The notes under the pieces are model-generated. The model did not search any database. It saw only the letters and a list, made by a program, of their open reading frames with translations, and was not told the DNA's origin. A DNA stretch of 64,000 bases from NCBI RefSeq assembly GCF_018691265.1, contig NW_024881321.1:17394698-17458697 (forward strand), read 5' to 3'. Below, piece after piece: positions 24,951 to 38,567 of the stretch. Made by a program: the position numbers and the translations under genes. The stretch's first letter is position 1. Each line of letters starts with the position of its first letter. Origin of the DNA: Tyto alba (taxonomy: Eukaryota; Chordata; Aves; Strigiformes; Tytonidae).

Positions 24951-27212
24951 TGTGGATGGAGAAAAACTTCCCAGAAAAAGCATGCTGAAGGGTAGGAAGA
25001 AACATGTGCTGAGAGGTAGAATATGAAAGTCTCCTGAAAACTGAAGCTCCAGAGACTGATGGTCCTGTTGAATCCACAAGAACAGATCAACTCAGGACAC
25101 CAAGTACTTGTCACATCTGCCCAGGGCCAACAGCACCCACTGGCATCAACAACAGGCCATATAGCTCATTCCTTATTCTATTAATAATATGAATTTGAAC
25201 AGCAAAATATGCTGTACTAAATACATGTTGTAATTTGTAGCCCCCTAACTTGGTCTCCTGCCAGGGGATTCTTCAGCACAACCCTTTGAGACAGCTACAA
25301 ATTTTTCATGGGATAAACACATAGGCCTGATAATTGTCTCAGCTGTTCTTCATAGAGTTTTTCAGGGATAAGATATGCTCTCATCATTAAGAAACCCCAG
25401 GGATCCTGAGCAGCCAGGTCACTTTTCTCAGATCTTGGTACAGTGCTGTGGAATTGAACCTTTGCAATGGAGAAAGCTAAGAGTGTATAAGGTCCATCAT
25501 TTCTCTAGGTCTTGTATGAAGTGAGAAAAGACTCTTTTCCATAAAATGGGGAACAAAATTATGAGAAGGACAACTCAGATTAAGAAAAAGGCATGCTGCT
25601 TGTTTCTCCCAGCATATATAACACATCTATAGTTCCTTTCGTAGTAGGAATAATAACTCTGTCAGTGGAATTTCTGAATTTTGATGAATAATTCTCTAAA
25701 TTGGAAGTTAATAGTTAAGTTCCAAGAGGGGCCCAAAAACTGTATTTCTTTAAATACAAGGAAATGTAATTAGGTTAGGAACACCGATCAAAAGACTTCA
25801 GACAAAGTTATAAACAAATGAAAGGTCATTCTGATGCAGATGTGTGATGCTAATTTATACAGCACTGATTTATTGAAGTACCTTGGAAATATGAATAATA
25901 CATTTCACCAAATAAGCCACACCTTTTAAAGTGGTGGATGGTGACTTTTTTCCTTCAGCATCACATAATTATAGCTTTTTTCCAAATTTTCATCAGCAAA
26001 AAGGTGAAATAATCCACAAGTTTCAAGTAATAATGAATATAACTTTTGGCCAAAATATAGTACATTCAAATGTTAATGATTGTATTATATTTTTTTTTCC
26101 AAAACTGTCTGCAAAATGCTTTAAGTACTTGATTTATTCCCACTCCATCCTGTTCCAAAATCCAGTGCCTTGCAGGGAATAAATATCTTTGTTGTGTCAT
26201 TGCTGTGAGAAAATCTCTACATTTTAAGGCCTTCTCATAGCAGACCCAAAGTCCTACTTCCAGGATACTTCAAAGCATTCTTCTTTGAATACTCTGAATA
26301 CTAATCCCTGCTAGTCAGAGTATGTATTGGGTCTAGGCAATCAAATTCCCCTTAAAGGAATGGACACTGTCATACTTGGTAGGGTCCAAACAGTAGTTTC
26401 CCAAAAAGGGAGGTACTTGAAAAACACCAAGTATCAATTTTTCAAAATGTGGTCCATAAATAACACCTTTAACATGTAAGTGTATATTTAAAACCTGCAA
26501 TATATTTAACAGTGGATTCTTTTTGAACAAGAAGATAATGTGTCATTCAGTGACAAAGTATTAAGGTGAATAATTTTTATTTGAAATAAATTTACTTATT
26601 ATTTTATTATGTATGCAAGTTGACATTTAAATGGTGTTTGGGAGCAGTAGGGAGCAGAGAAAACAAATAGTCCCTGGTTCTTCCCAGTTACTTTGAGAAG
26701 GATTAGGCATCCTCTGAATCATGTTGATACATTTTCAGCCAATGAAATAAAGTTGGTATTTTAATACAACTTGGCACATCCTGAGAACAACGTTAATTTG
26801 AATGAGAAGAAATTACAAACAAGGCAGTACTATGGAGGTTATCACAGATGAAGAGCCCTTAGAACCTGAGTCTTACTCTATAAAGGGAAGAAAGAAAAGA
26901 ACTTAACATCTGGATCTTATTTCACAAATTTCTCAGGAGGAAAGAATCAACAAAAGCAATAGTAGATGCCCTAGCAGAAGTGGGTCAACAGGAGACTGTA
27001 TGGTCTAATTTCAATGTATTTTTATAAAATCTCACTGAAATGGATGAATGCTATATAGAAATATAAATGTCAGGAGGAGGAGGGGTTGGACAGTGCCCTC
27101 TGTAAAAATGAATCCAATGCATTTACCTCTAAGAACTGAATCCTTAGGTATCCTGAACACAAGGGGAGGTCTAGACTCCCTACAAAGTTGCCAGAGCTCC
27201 ATACAGCCATGG
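24951..27212. other. unique AT-rich non-coding DNA
   Basis: I see no gene, element or strong simple repeat in this interval. It continues the target sequence interrupted by the solo LTR. Confidence 0.65.
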
Positions 27213-27373
27213 GAATCATAGAATTATAGAATCATGGAATGATTTGGGTTGGAGGGGACCTTAAAGATGGTCTGGTTCTAACCCCCCTGCCCTGGGCAGG
27301 GATACCTTCCACTAGATCAGGTTGCTCAGAGCGCCATCCAACCTGGCCTCAAACACTTCCAGGGATGGGGCAG
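27213..27373 (-). mobile_element. CR1 LINE, short 3' end fragment
   Basis: On the + strand it opens with the reversed octamer tail (AATCATAGAATTATAGAATC) and continues GATTTGGGTTGGAGGGGACC, then CTAGATCAGGTTGCTCAGAG, then CCATCCAACCTGGCCTC. This is the reverse complement of the CR1 3' untranslated end. Only about 160 bp remains. Similarity fades after CCAGGGATGGGGCA, where the 5' truncation or later decay begins. The wording is close to that of the other young-type CR1 copies in the window, so it is a bird-lineage insertion. Confidence 0.92.
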
Positions 27374-28808
27374 TCAAACCCTACACATCACACCGAGGGA
27401 CTCCAGGCCCGTGCAGAAATCTGCTTCTGCTAAAGCTGCAGCTGCCTATAGTTATGGGGGCAGGCAATGAATTCCTTAATGCGCATTTTGCTAATAATTT
27501 CAACACTATATACTTTTCCTGTCTATGAAACATTGACTTTGCACTATGATGGATGAAGGGTTTTCTGTTATGCCAGTCAGGAAATTCTCTTAAAGTTCTC
27601 CTGTGAACAGTAACTACTTTTTTACATGCATGAGGATGTTATTCTGTGACACAGCTGTACTCAGCAATTGTGCTGAAACTGAACTCTGTGTTACTAAAAG
27701 AAAAATGGCTACTCATGTATCATTTTCCACAACATCCCTTTAATTTTGGAAATTGCACACAGCCTGTTTGATATCCTTCCCTGTTTAGAATTGCCTGAGT
27801 TAACCTTTAGGCATGTTGCAAAATGTTTTAATTTTCACCAAATTTGTTGTTGGTTTATGAGGGATAGGAGCAATTTCAAGTGCAGGTAGATTTTTGGGTG
27901 AAATAAGAGCATTCCAGTTATTGCCTGAGTTCTTTCACATCTGGGCCTTTCAGGAAATTTGCAATTGCAGTAAGAGAACTTTGGTATCACTGTTTTTTTT
28001 ATATTAAGTCAAAAGCATCTTCAGCAATTGACTGATCTTTTAACTTTCAACAGATTGAGATAGGTAAATTAAAAACTGATTTCAGAGTTTGGAGACATAT
28101 TCCCAGTATTGATTTCTGTTAAAGTAAGAACATTAAATGTGGATTTCCTGGATTTGTGCATGTAAAACATCAGTTTGAACACTGTGTGGTGCAACCTTAG
28201 GTCAAATGCAATGTGTATAACTCTAAAAATAGAAGAAGCAAGAGAAGCATTACTAAATATCTAGCAAGAGAAATGTACTCTCTCTATATATATAAAAAAA
28301 AATATTTGCGTGACTTTTGTCCATCAGAAATCAGTTTTCCTTTAGGCAAAACTTTTTTGTCAGATGGTTTCTTTATCAGAACAATTTTTATGACTTCTTA
28401 CTCTAAATTCTATTATTCAATCAGTAAAGTTGACAAGTACAAATATTTCCCTTCATTGCCAATTTAGCACTTTTCTCTAGCATTCTGCACGCCAAATAGA
28501 ATTGTAGATTTTCCTTGTAAAACTACTTTACATTTTACAAGTTAAAGGGGAAGGAACAAAAGAAACACCACTTGTTTTAATAAAAATATTGACTCATGGC
28601 TTGACAGAACAGAGCTGAAAGGGAAATTTTCCCTCATCTTTTTTTCTCCTATTATTTTAAAAATAAATTTTCTCATTGAAATTCAAAGGGTACCTTTGTT
28701 TCAGTCACAGAAGACATGCATTTTCTTTGTAGAACATCCCAACTGAGTAATTCATTCCCATTAGAGCTCTATTGGCAAGAGGAACATGCATGTTGGTTAA
28801 TAAAGGAG
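27374..28808. other. unique AT-rich non-coding DNA
   Basis: No gene or recognised element. The last part, about 28660-28808, is free of repeats and holds several TAAT-type and TGCATG motifs, but nothing decisive. Confidence 0.6.
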
Positions 28809-28913
28809 GGCTTAGGTCCAGCAGAGCACTTAAGCAAGTGTTTAACTTGTCACTACTGCTAATTGTGTATTTAAAGTTAAGCATGTGCTTAAGTGCTGTG
28901 TTGGTTTGGTGCC
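28809..28913. repeat. ancient palindromic (MITE-like) repeat
   Basis: The two ends form a long imperfect inverted repeat. The left arm, 28826-28845, contains AGCACTTAAGCAAGTGTTTA. The right arm, 28875-28896, contains the complementary pattern AGTTAAGCATGTGCTTAAGT. Outside these, GGCTTAGGTCCAGCAG on the left loosely mirrors TGTTGGTTTGGTGCC on the right. This resembles a repeat that I recall as frequent in turtles, crocodilians and birds (arms built on GCACTTAAGCACATGCTTAA). It is probably a fossil non-autonomous DNA transposon. Confidence 0.6.
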
Positions 28914-29171
28914 TACCTCCATAACTTTTGGTCAGAAATGATTATTGCTTATTGGTAGTGCCCTGACTCAAGAAAATTCACAACTTTCATACTATTTCTA
29001 AAGCCTATTTGTCAAACACCACTATTGTAAAACCCATGAACACACTCAGCAGAGAAGCCAGAGGAGACACTGGCAGTTAAATTCATTCTTTCCGCTCCAC
29101 CTGTAACAGCAAAGAGAGGACTATGGGGTGAGACTTTTCTCCAGATTTAAGCATTTATGTTGAAATAAATG
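28914..29171. other. short unique spacer
   Basis: No gene or element is visible between the two palindromic repeats. Confidence 0.6.
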
Positions 29172-29345
29172 TCTGGGCTCTCCTCATGGACAGTGGAGAG
29201 AAATAGGCACATAAATGGACCGTGTCACCTCAGCATACTTCAGAGAAGCATCAAATGAATCATTATGATTCATTTAAGTGCCTGATTCTCTCCACTGACA
29301 GTAGAGTGGGATGAGAGGGTTGAAAGTGAGCATCTTAGTAGACAG
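29172..29345. repeat. palindromic MITE-like repeat, copy 1 of a three-copy family
   Basis: The left arm at 29189-29216 reads ACAGTGGAGAGAAATAGGCA. The right arm at 29271-29301 contains TGCCTGATTCTCTCCACTGA, its near-perfect reverse complement. A central ATGAATCATTATGATTCAT adds a second small palindrome. The same plan (GAGAAATAGGCAC..., a middle with ATTCATC, then GTGCCTATTTCTC) recurs at 43660-43825 and 59250-59420. No coding capacity. It is interpreted as a fossil non-autonomous DNA element, with approximate ends. Confidence 0.62.
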
Positions 29346-31605
29346 AATGTAAGGGCAACTGAGATGAATCCCTTGCCCCTCCACTCAGTGCCTGAAACAC
29401 TATTCTGAGTCTTTACATAAGCAGTATACTAAAGAAAAACTCACATTTTTTTAAACTTGCATTTTATAGAACATTTTAAAACACTGTTGGGCATGGTTCT
29501 AAAAACTCATTGCATTTCCATTCGTGTTCTCCCTGGCAGTGGTAAATAGTTTTAATTCGCATAAAATTCATGTTAGCACTAATCTGCAGGCTATCATACT
29601 TATTCTCAGAGTGCTTCTAAATACTTCTCTGCAAAAAGTAAGAGCCGTGGTCCCATCTGGTACATATTAAGAGTCCATGGTTAGCTTCCCCATGGCAAGT
29701 CCTCAGAACAATAATCACAATTTCCCCAACCATAGCTATGCACCTGGGGGTTGTTTGGTCAGCACTTAGAACATATAATAGCTGAGTGAGCTCAGCAAGA
29801 GGCTGCTCTGGCTCCTCTGATCCTCTGACAAGGACTTGGAAAAAATTGTAATAGAGCAGAAATCAGTAAGGAGATGAAGCATTTTTAATTCTTAAGGTTG
29901 TTTTCCTACCTCACCAACAGGTACACATCTGCTTTGTCACATTTTCAGTGGACGAGAATGTAGCTCCATCTCCCCTCCCCTTCCCCTATTTGTTATCGAT
30001 TTACCAGTTTAAACATATGTGTTGCATTATGAAATACTCTGCACATTTAGTAAAACTTGCATAAACATCATGAATAAACTTTGGGAAAAGAAGAACACCT
30101 CTTAGATGCATTTGAAAATGCTTATTTTCTCTGGGCTTTTTTGGTCTTGTGAGAGATTTCAGAAAGGCATTGAGCATAAAGATGCCAAAGCACTTACAAT
30201 TGATGTTAAATACAAGGCACAGTGCCATTATGAAAATGAAAGTCAGCTGAGAAAGAGTTTTCTGGAGACTGCAAAGAAATCTAGTGCTGAGATGTATTGA
30301 GCAATGGGACATGTAGACCACAATGGAGGAAGCACAACATGGCAATATGTGTATGACCAAAGTTTCCATGTTACCTATCAGGAGGTAGCAATCTACACAA
30401 AAGTGCTTTGAACTCTGCTGTTTTGCAGTGTATTTAGAGAATTTCATTGCATTTCTCCTCATTCTAGGTATAATTACCAAGAAGGCTGGAAAGGACTTGA
30501 GTGCTCACCTTGAGACCCTGAGAGCTATTTTATTGCCTCAAAACAGGATCAGTTGTACCTGCAATAAATAGTATGTTCTTAAAATCTTCCACTGCTGGAG
30601 GTTCTATGTCCTCTCCAGTCAAATTACAGAAATGCCTACCAGCAGGTGTTATAATGTCTCACCTAAATCTGCGTTACTGCAATTGATGACATTACTTCTT
30701 TTCTACGTCCCATTGGATGGACATTAGGGATGTCAAAGACTCAGTCCCAGGGATGGGAAACCTCTCCTCTAATTCTGAGTGCCTACATCTGAGCTCGTTA
30801 TCCTAGTAACTTACTTCAAGGGAAATAAATACTTTTAGAACTCAGTTAATCTCATCTATTTTGTCTCTCTCTTTCAGATTGAGATGAACTGTGCCCCTGA
30901 AGTACCATCTCTTCACAGGGTTTGTAATGGGAGTTCAGGTGTAGGTATCTACATTGTAGATTATCCTTTTGGTCAAATGAACCCTACCCTGTTCACAGTG
31001 GGATGATAGGAATACTTAATTTTTATTCATTATCCTGGCAGCCCCTATATCTTATGCACCGTAGGGATCTTTGACTATGAGATGGCACTTGTATCAATAT
31101 GGCTTCAATATGAAGAATTTGATCATTTTATCCTATTAACCTTCTTTAGTAAGTCAAATTGCCAACTAAATCAGCATCTGGTTTTAGGGAATCCTTCAGT
31201 TCTTGCCTGATTATAGTATTATGAGATCCTGAATTTTTTTCATCTCTAAAGAACAGTAGTAGTGTAAGAGAGCCAATGTAAGTTCTTGGATGTGTATTTT
31301 TCTAGTACTGGGATATTTCTGTTTGGATTCCCACAGAGGTGGAATGTGTAGATCCAGTAATCATGACTCTCAATAGCAAGATTAACTCCTCTTAGTTGAA
31401 GAACAGAAGACAAATTAAAACAAAGCAAATGACTTGCTGAATTTATGCCATGTTTCAGAAGAGTGGTCAAAATCAATAATTGCTACTAGGATGCAGACTG
31501 ATTCAAGGCCAGAGAATTATTCTTGCCTTTTTAAACTTCTCATTATAAGTGGCTATTGCACTATACACAGCTTATGGCTATCAGTGCAGTTGCACCAATA
31601 GTTAA
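29346..31605. other. unique AT-rich non-coding DNA
   Basis: No gene recognised. A 159-codon minus-strand ORF at 30001-30480 is the longest open frame here. It is Cys/His/Phe-rich with no domain I know, in ordinary AT-rich DNA, so it is treated as chance. Confidence 0.6.
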
Positions 31606-31679
31606 TATAAAATAAAATAAAAAATAAATAAAAATAAAATAAAATAAAATAAAATAAAATAAAATAAAATAAAATAAAA
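31606..31679 (+). repeat. (AAAAT)n microsatellite
   Basis: About 14 units of a pentanucleotide AAAAT/ATAAA, with one or two interruptions in the first 25 bp and a clean run in the second half. Confidence 0.96.
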
Positions 31680-32393
<714 letters not shown>

Positions 32394-32777
32394 ATCTACC
32401 TTCCTCTAGTCTTTATGAAGAAGTCTTTGAGCCTTTCTGGTTCCAGAGTTTTCTTCCTTTCTGTAAATCAATTGATTTTTGTCTAATTGTCATGCTTCTG
32501 GACTGACTGAAACATGTAACTAAAAGTGTGCTATGCCCTTCCTTCATTTGCCGTTATAAACAGAAACTTCCAAGGTTGTTATTAACCAGTTACTGGAACA
32601 ATCTCAAGCAAGTTTATTTTAACATTATCTCAAACTCTGTGAGAAGGAATTTTCTGCTTTGAATGATGAGGGCCAAAGATTATGGTCATGCCAGCACAGA
32701 TGCACAAAATCATCGGGGTGAGGAACTTCCTCATGATGGTGCAGCAATTTTTTAACCTGTGTCCAATAGTAAGTACC
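32394..32777. other. unique spacer
   Basis: No gene or element between the ATCT repeat and the LTR. Confidence 0.6.
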
Positions 32778-33099
32778 TGCTAGGGTTTAACCCCAGCCAG
32801 CAACTAAGCACCATGCAGCTGCTCACTCACTCCCCCCATCCCCAAGTGGGATGGCGAGGAGACTTGGAAAAAAGTAAAACATGTGGGTTGACGTAAGAAC
32901 GGTTTCATAAATAAGCTAAAATAAAATATAATAATAACAACAAAATTAATAAAATATAAAAATTCTAGTGAAAAGGAATATAATAAAAAAGAGAGAAATA
33001 AAACCCAAAAAAGACAAATGATGCACAAGGCAAGTGCTCACTGCCTGCTGACTGATCCTGGAGCAGTAATCTACCTCTATCCCAGCTGAAATCAGGACA
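32778..33099 (-). mobile_element. solo LTR with deleted U3, minus strand, same family as the 47600 LTR
   Basis: On the + strand it starts TGCTAGGGTTTAACCCCAGC and ends CCCAGCTGAAATCAGGACA. These are the reversed ends of the LTR family that begins TGTCCTGGTTT and ends GGTTAAACC-CA. The flanks are GTACC (32773-32777) and GTACT (33100-33104), a 5-bp target duplication with one change. It is 322 bp against 685 bp for the copy at 47600. On the element's own strand, the text jumps from about base 25 straight to the GACTGCTC...GGTCAGCAGG part. This removes roughly 265 bp that contain the TATA box. The T-rich R/U5 part and the CAACCCACATGTTTTAC segment remain. Confidence 0.9.
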
Positions 33100-36000
33100 G
33101 TACTGAAATTATGTGCAAGCCATCTTTACCAGCAAAGTCATTTGCTTTGCCAGCTGTGTGGTAAAAAAGAAAACGAAGCAGAAATTTTGGCCAAGCTAGT
33201 TAGTGTACTGAAGTGGAAATGCACAATGCCATGATGGGCATGGTGAGTGACAGACTATTGTTATGGGTTGTGGGGAGCTGTAAGTTACTAATCTTGTTAG
33301 GAATGTTAATGTTAAGAAATGTTAATGTTAAGAAACTGTCTTTTAATAGTTTGATGTGCATTACCACTGGATAGCAAATCTAATCAATCCCACTGTTTAT
33401 AGCAGTGATAGTTCTCTCTGCATGGAAAACAGGATGATAGGGAAATCCTGGATTAAATTCTTTAAAACATGTATGGGACAGAAGAGCTGGCTGAGGCCTG
33501 TGCTGCTTCATTGTTATTTTGAATGCCATTATAATTAAAAAAAGAGAAGAGGAAACAGAAGTATAACCAGACTTCTGCTCTATTGGTTCTTTCCCAACTG
33601 GAAAAACACCTGCCATAATAAGTATATGCAAACCATTAGCCCTGTGTAAATATACTTCTATAGGATGGGTTAAACTTATTTAAAAAGGAGCATGTAACTG
33701 TCATCATTCTTTAAGAGTAGTAAGAAATTCCTATGGACCCATGAAGCTTAAAATAACTGGGTCTTCTGCTGCCAACACTGGTACACACAACACTAAAATT
33801 GCTCAGGAGTGTGAAAGGCATTGATAGAAGAGCTTTGCACAGGAAATGCCACAGAAAAACACCAAGAAGGCAGAAGGAAGTCATCAGATGTAACAAAAGC
33901 TTGACAGAGAAAATGTAGAGCGAAAAGCAAGAAAGATTATTTTTCAGTTGTGTGTTTGGCTGAAATAGGTTTGGAATCGGGAGTGAAGAAATAATTTCTT
34001 GATTCCTCTTGTGGTCAAGGAAACAAGACTCTGTATATCCTCTATAGACTTATAGTTTCATCAAGGAAATCTTAACTTCATCATCAATCTCTTTCTTTTA
34101 TGCAAACAAGTTACAGGACCTCAAGTTTTGACCATCTGCTCAGGCCAAAAGTTCTTACACTATGAGGGTTGTAATGCAGAGCTCCCAGCTTGTGTCCAGG
34201 CAAACCAGTGACTCACAGCCACGCTGGCTGAAGCAAAAGGCCTGAAAATCCGAAGCTGCAAGGGTTAAGATTTGCCCAGACATGACTAAAGGGAGTGGGG
34301 CAGGACCTGTTAGCAATAAATCAGAGTACATAGGCTTGATCAGCAGTCACTTGACTGGAAATGCTTCTTCTTCAATTAGGCACTCTTGTGACAGCTCAGG
34401 GATCCCAACACATGTGACTGGCATGGGATGGGAATGCATCATCGTGCAGTTCTCCCTCCAGGCATGGTCACAGCATGATAATACAGTCCTCTGGTTGTGT
34501 CAACAACTCCCAATATGTGGAGAAAGCTAGGAATAGCTGTTAGCTCTTGATGACCTTGCTCCGGGTGGGATTTCCAAGGTAAAGGCTCTGTAATCTCCCT
34601 TTCCTTCCCAGCAGAAGAAGACATCTACCATTCCTCTGACAGCAATCTTTCATTATCTGCTGGTACTGCCCCAAACAGAGTTTTTAAATTAAGGGCCTCT
34701 TTTTTGTTTTGTTAACATGTGTATATCTAAAAAGAACTAATGTATGATTTTTCATATAAATATGGGTTTTGCACATAACAAAAGAGAGAGAGAGAAGTAG
34801 AAGAAGAGAATAAAGGAAATAAAGCAGGTCCAAACCTGACACCAGAGACCTTGACTCCACTCACCACAAGACTTAAGGGCAGGTAAAATTGTCCTCACTT
34901 TACTCATATAAGAAAGTAACTCCCTCCTGTTCCCCCCTTCACCGCCCCAGAATGTTCTCAGAGACTTCTATCTTCAGTCAGTCATCCTTGCTGAAAGCTT
35001 CTTTAAACTGTAATTGGATCATCTTCCAGATTCTGAGGGACACCTTTATCAGAGGAACTGATTAGGGGAATGTAACCCCTATTTGATGGAACCAAGAGTT
35101 ACTAAATGAACAAAAGACTGACTGTAGATCTGATTCTTTATTTGTAGTAGAAATACTGTTTAACCAGTAACTATTTTTAAGGAACCTTATAACAAAATAT
35201 ATGTGCTTGTACACTCAATGTTCATGTATTTTATTTTCTATCAAATACAAGACTCTAAATTTATGAATGTCATGATCTATGTGTGCATGTTTCATTGGGA
35301 ACTTGGGCCTTAGACTCTACACTTGCTACTCTTGACCTTAGATATCCGAAATGTGTAGGCACCTTTTGATCTAATTTTCCCAAATCAGTTTCATTTTTTA
35401 TTTCTCTCTGAGTGTATATGTGGCTCTTAGTCATGTGCAGAAGCCCTACACGTATTAGGGGGAGCACACCTTAGTTTAGAAAGGACCAGAAATCAGCCAA
35501 AACCAGGATTAGTGAGGGACTCAACAGGGATGACATACAGGTCCTATTAAAGTCCCTGGGACTTTTCCCATTGATGTTAATAAGTCTAACCTTCCAGTTC
35601 TGGCCTTTGGAAGATGATTTGAATAGTTCTGCTTTAGGCATTGAGGTGAGTCAGTAGGCACTAAAATCAAAAAACATGTGGTTTCAAATAGCACCAAAAT
35701 AACATCTAAGTATTCTGACAAGTGTTTTATTACTATGTAATTAATCACAGATTGTGCTCTATAGGTGAGCTTTTGCTCTCAAAACACTAAATCCACAAAC
35801 TAAGTGCAAACTTGACTTCTGCTTGCCAGATTTAAGGACTGATAATCATATATATCTTCCCATTCCCTAATGCCCCCCCCCCCTTGCAGTTTTTATTCTA
35901 AATCACCACCACAAAAACTGCTCCAGTATATTTTATGAAGAAAAGTACAAAGACAGAAAATTACATCCTAGAAATTGTAGGTCTGATAGTCTTCTTCTAA

Positions 36001-38550
36001 ATTAGCTTAGATGAATTCACTGTTGTGGAAATGAAAATAAATTTCTTGTCACTGTTACACACTCAGACCCAGATGCTGAGTATCAACTCTCCTTCCTTGT
36101 TTGTCTTGGTGTACTAAAAGAAAATATTACTTGAATATTTTAAGATAGGTATGCTATATCTTCATATTGACACTAAATTATTGGAACAGCAAGAATAAAC
36201 TTTTGAGGTGACTCAGAATGGGAACAGTCTCATTTGTCAGGTACAGACAATATCTATTTCTCACTTACAAGCAGAACAAATGACCTATGGTGTAAAAACC
36301 AACTGCAGTTCATTAGTTGTCATTCACTCTTTCTGCCCATGTGTAAAATGTTTTTATCATATACAGATATACATATACAGATCAATGGCTTATACTTTAA
36401 ATGTAGGTTCCCATTGTTGGCACAATTAGCTGTGTTCATAACAACTAATAGGAAGACAATTAGCTGATAAGAAATGTTGAGAGAATATGTTTTTCATTAC
36501 ATTAAAAATTAAGAAAGTTTACATGTTCTGATTATTTTTTTTTTTCTCCCTTTAAACTAACCTCTTCAGTACTTTTTCCTGGAACACCAACTTAATTTCT
36601 CATTAGTCTTCTGGCATTTTCTCTTTTCCTTCCTTCTGTGGCAGTCTTAGAGTATATTTAAAAATGGAGGATCTTTAAAAAACAGAACACTTCTGACATT
36701 TGTGATGAATTCACATTTCTGTGGCAATGTTGACACCAGTCTCTCCAGTATCCTGCTTATCTCACTTGCACAATAGCAAGGGGCTTTTTTACTTATATAT
36801 TAAGACCTGCTCCTGCCGGTAAGTATGCCCATGCACTGGTGCTCACAACACAGATAAGTAGGTGAGAGAAACAACAGCGTAGTCTCAGTCTGACATCTTG
36901 TTTCTTCATCATCACCACCAGTTCCCCACTGGGGCAAACCAGTTTTGATGCAGCTCTACTCAAGGGTTAAAAAAACATGTGCTTCCAGATACAGAACTAT
37001 CCCTGAGGGGGAAGCATGTACAAAAATGAAACAACACAAATATCCATTATAGTAAAATTCTCAGAGACAGATGTGTACCAAAAAAAAATTCCTTGTTCTC
37101 TACTAATATTAGACAGCCCTGGAATCTCTCCAAGCACAATACTTAGATGAAGAGGACATTTTAAAATAGGATTTTAAAACATTTAAAGAAGAAGAGATAC
37201 TTTAGAGAGGTACCATTTGCTTTATACGCTCTACCCCTTTGTCCACTCCTGTTAGAATAATAAATACACATCCCAAATGACAGACTGTCTAGTAGGGACA
37301 TCTAGCTTCCTCCCATAGTCTGTAAAAGATTATTTCAGTAACTCTGGAGATGTCTTTTTGACTGTAACATTAGTAAGTGGTTGCAGTGGCCTAAGTAAAA
37401 ATATTATGCCCTTTGTTGAACAGTGCTCCTTTTACACTAGCTGATACAGGGTTTTTTTATCTGAACCTCAGGTTCAAAGCAATCCTTCAGGAAGTGAATC
37501 TTCAAAAACACCCCAAAATCTCTCAAGTTTGTTTTGGAATTAAAAAAAAAAGAAATATCCTACTCTGGAAATGACCATAGAAAAGGACTTGATTTAAAAA
37601 ATGGCACATGTGTTTAAATAAAGGCTTAATAATTTAAGTTTTTGGAGATTGGTCATCCTTCTTGTCAGTTTCAAGAAGTGTAGGAGTGCAACATGTGTCA
37701 GCCTGAGCCTTATCCACCTGCACCCTCATTTGTAATTGTAGTTGCTCAAGAAGAGGAGCTCAGTCATGGATCTGTTCAGGACTTTCCAACCTTACCTTTT
37801 CCCCAGATGCAGGCAGCTTCCCCTAGCTTTTTGACACAGCTCACTCCAGCACTGGTGAGACCAGGACCATGCAAGCAGATTAGCTTGGTTTGCCTGACTC
37901 TGCTATGGAATAAATTCTCTCATCATTACAACCAGCTGTTTGTCACTGCTACACAGGTGTTTTTGCTCAGAATATGGTTTTCTTTCTGTAAATCCTCCTA
38001 GGGTCAGATGTCTTCAGGAAATCCATGTAGCTAATGGAGAAGTTCAGAGATTTTCATGTCTGGATGAGGGAAGGCAGAGCAAAACAGAACAACTAGACAT
38101 CTTTATAACCAAGCATTTTTCCCTTTCTTTACTCATTGGAATCAAGATTCATAGTTTAAGCTTTATTTATTTTTGTGCCCTCATCACAATCTCTTGCTAA
38201 GTCCCTAAGCTCTTCTTTAGACACTAAAGATAATCAATCTCACAGTCAGTACTTGAAACTTAAGCAAATATTGAGCAAACTGAAATTAAAAAACACAGCT
38301 TTCAATGAGGTATCTTTCTGACCCAACTCATCTTTTCCATTTCTGAGCTGAGGAAAGTCCCAAAGTTCTTGGAGGGCACCCACAGGAGGCAGCATGGTCA
38401 GGTGACACTCCTAAAAGGTTTGATCCTGTCCTCAGTCAAGTCATCTGAAAAATTTCCATCAGCTTTAAAGGTGCAAGCTCCACCTCTTAGGGCCAGATTG
38501 TGTTTTGGGTCACTTAGGTGGCTGACTGCTTGTGACTGGACAGCGTGCCC

Positions 38551-38567
38551 GGGGCTGGGAGGGAGGG
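38551..38567 (+). other. canonical G-quadruplex motif
   Basis: GGGGCTGGGAGGGAGGG has four G runs of at least three with loops of two, one and one base. This is among the most stable patterns for an intramolecular G-quadruplex. It lies in a locally GC-rich 200 bp (38510-38710) with no other gene signal. Confidence 0.7.

Noticed and set aside
30001..30480. 159-codon minus-strand ORF rich in Cys, His and Phe
   Set aside because: No ordered Cys/His spacing of a zinc finger, and no homology recognised; likely chance.
35545..35600. CCCTGGGACTTTTCCCATTG wording like ancient reptile palindromes
   Set aside because: It shares only a few words with the remembered pattern, and the arms do not pair over useful length.
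37693..38001. 102-codon Pro-rich ORF
   Set aside because: No domain, no splice context, ordinary composition.
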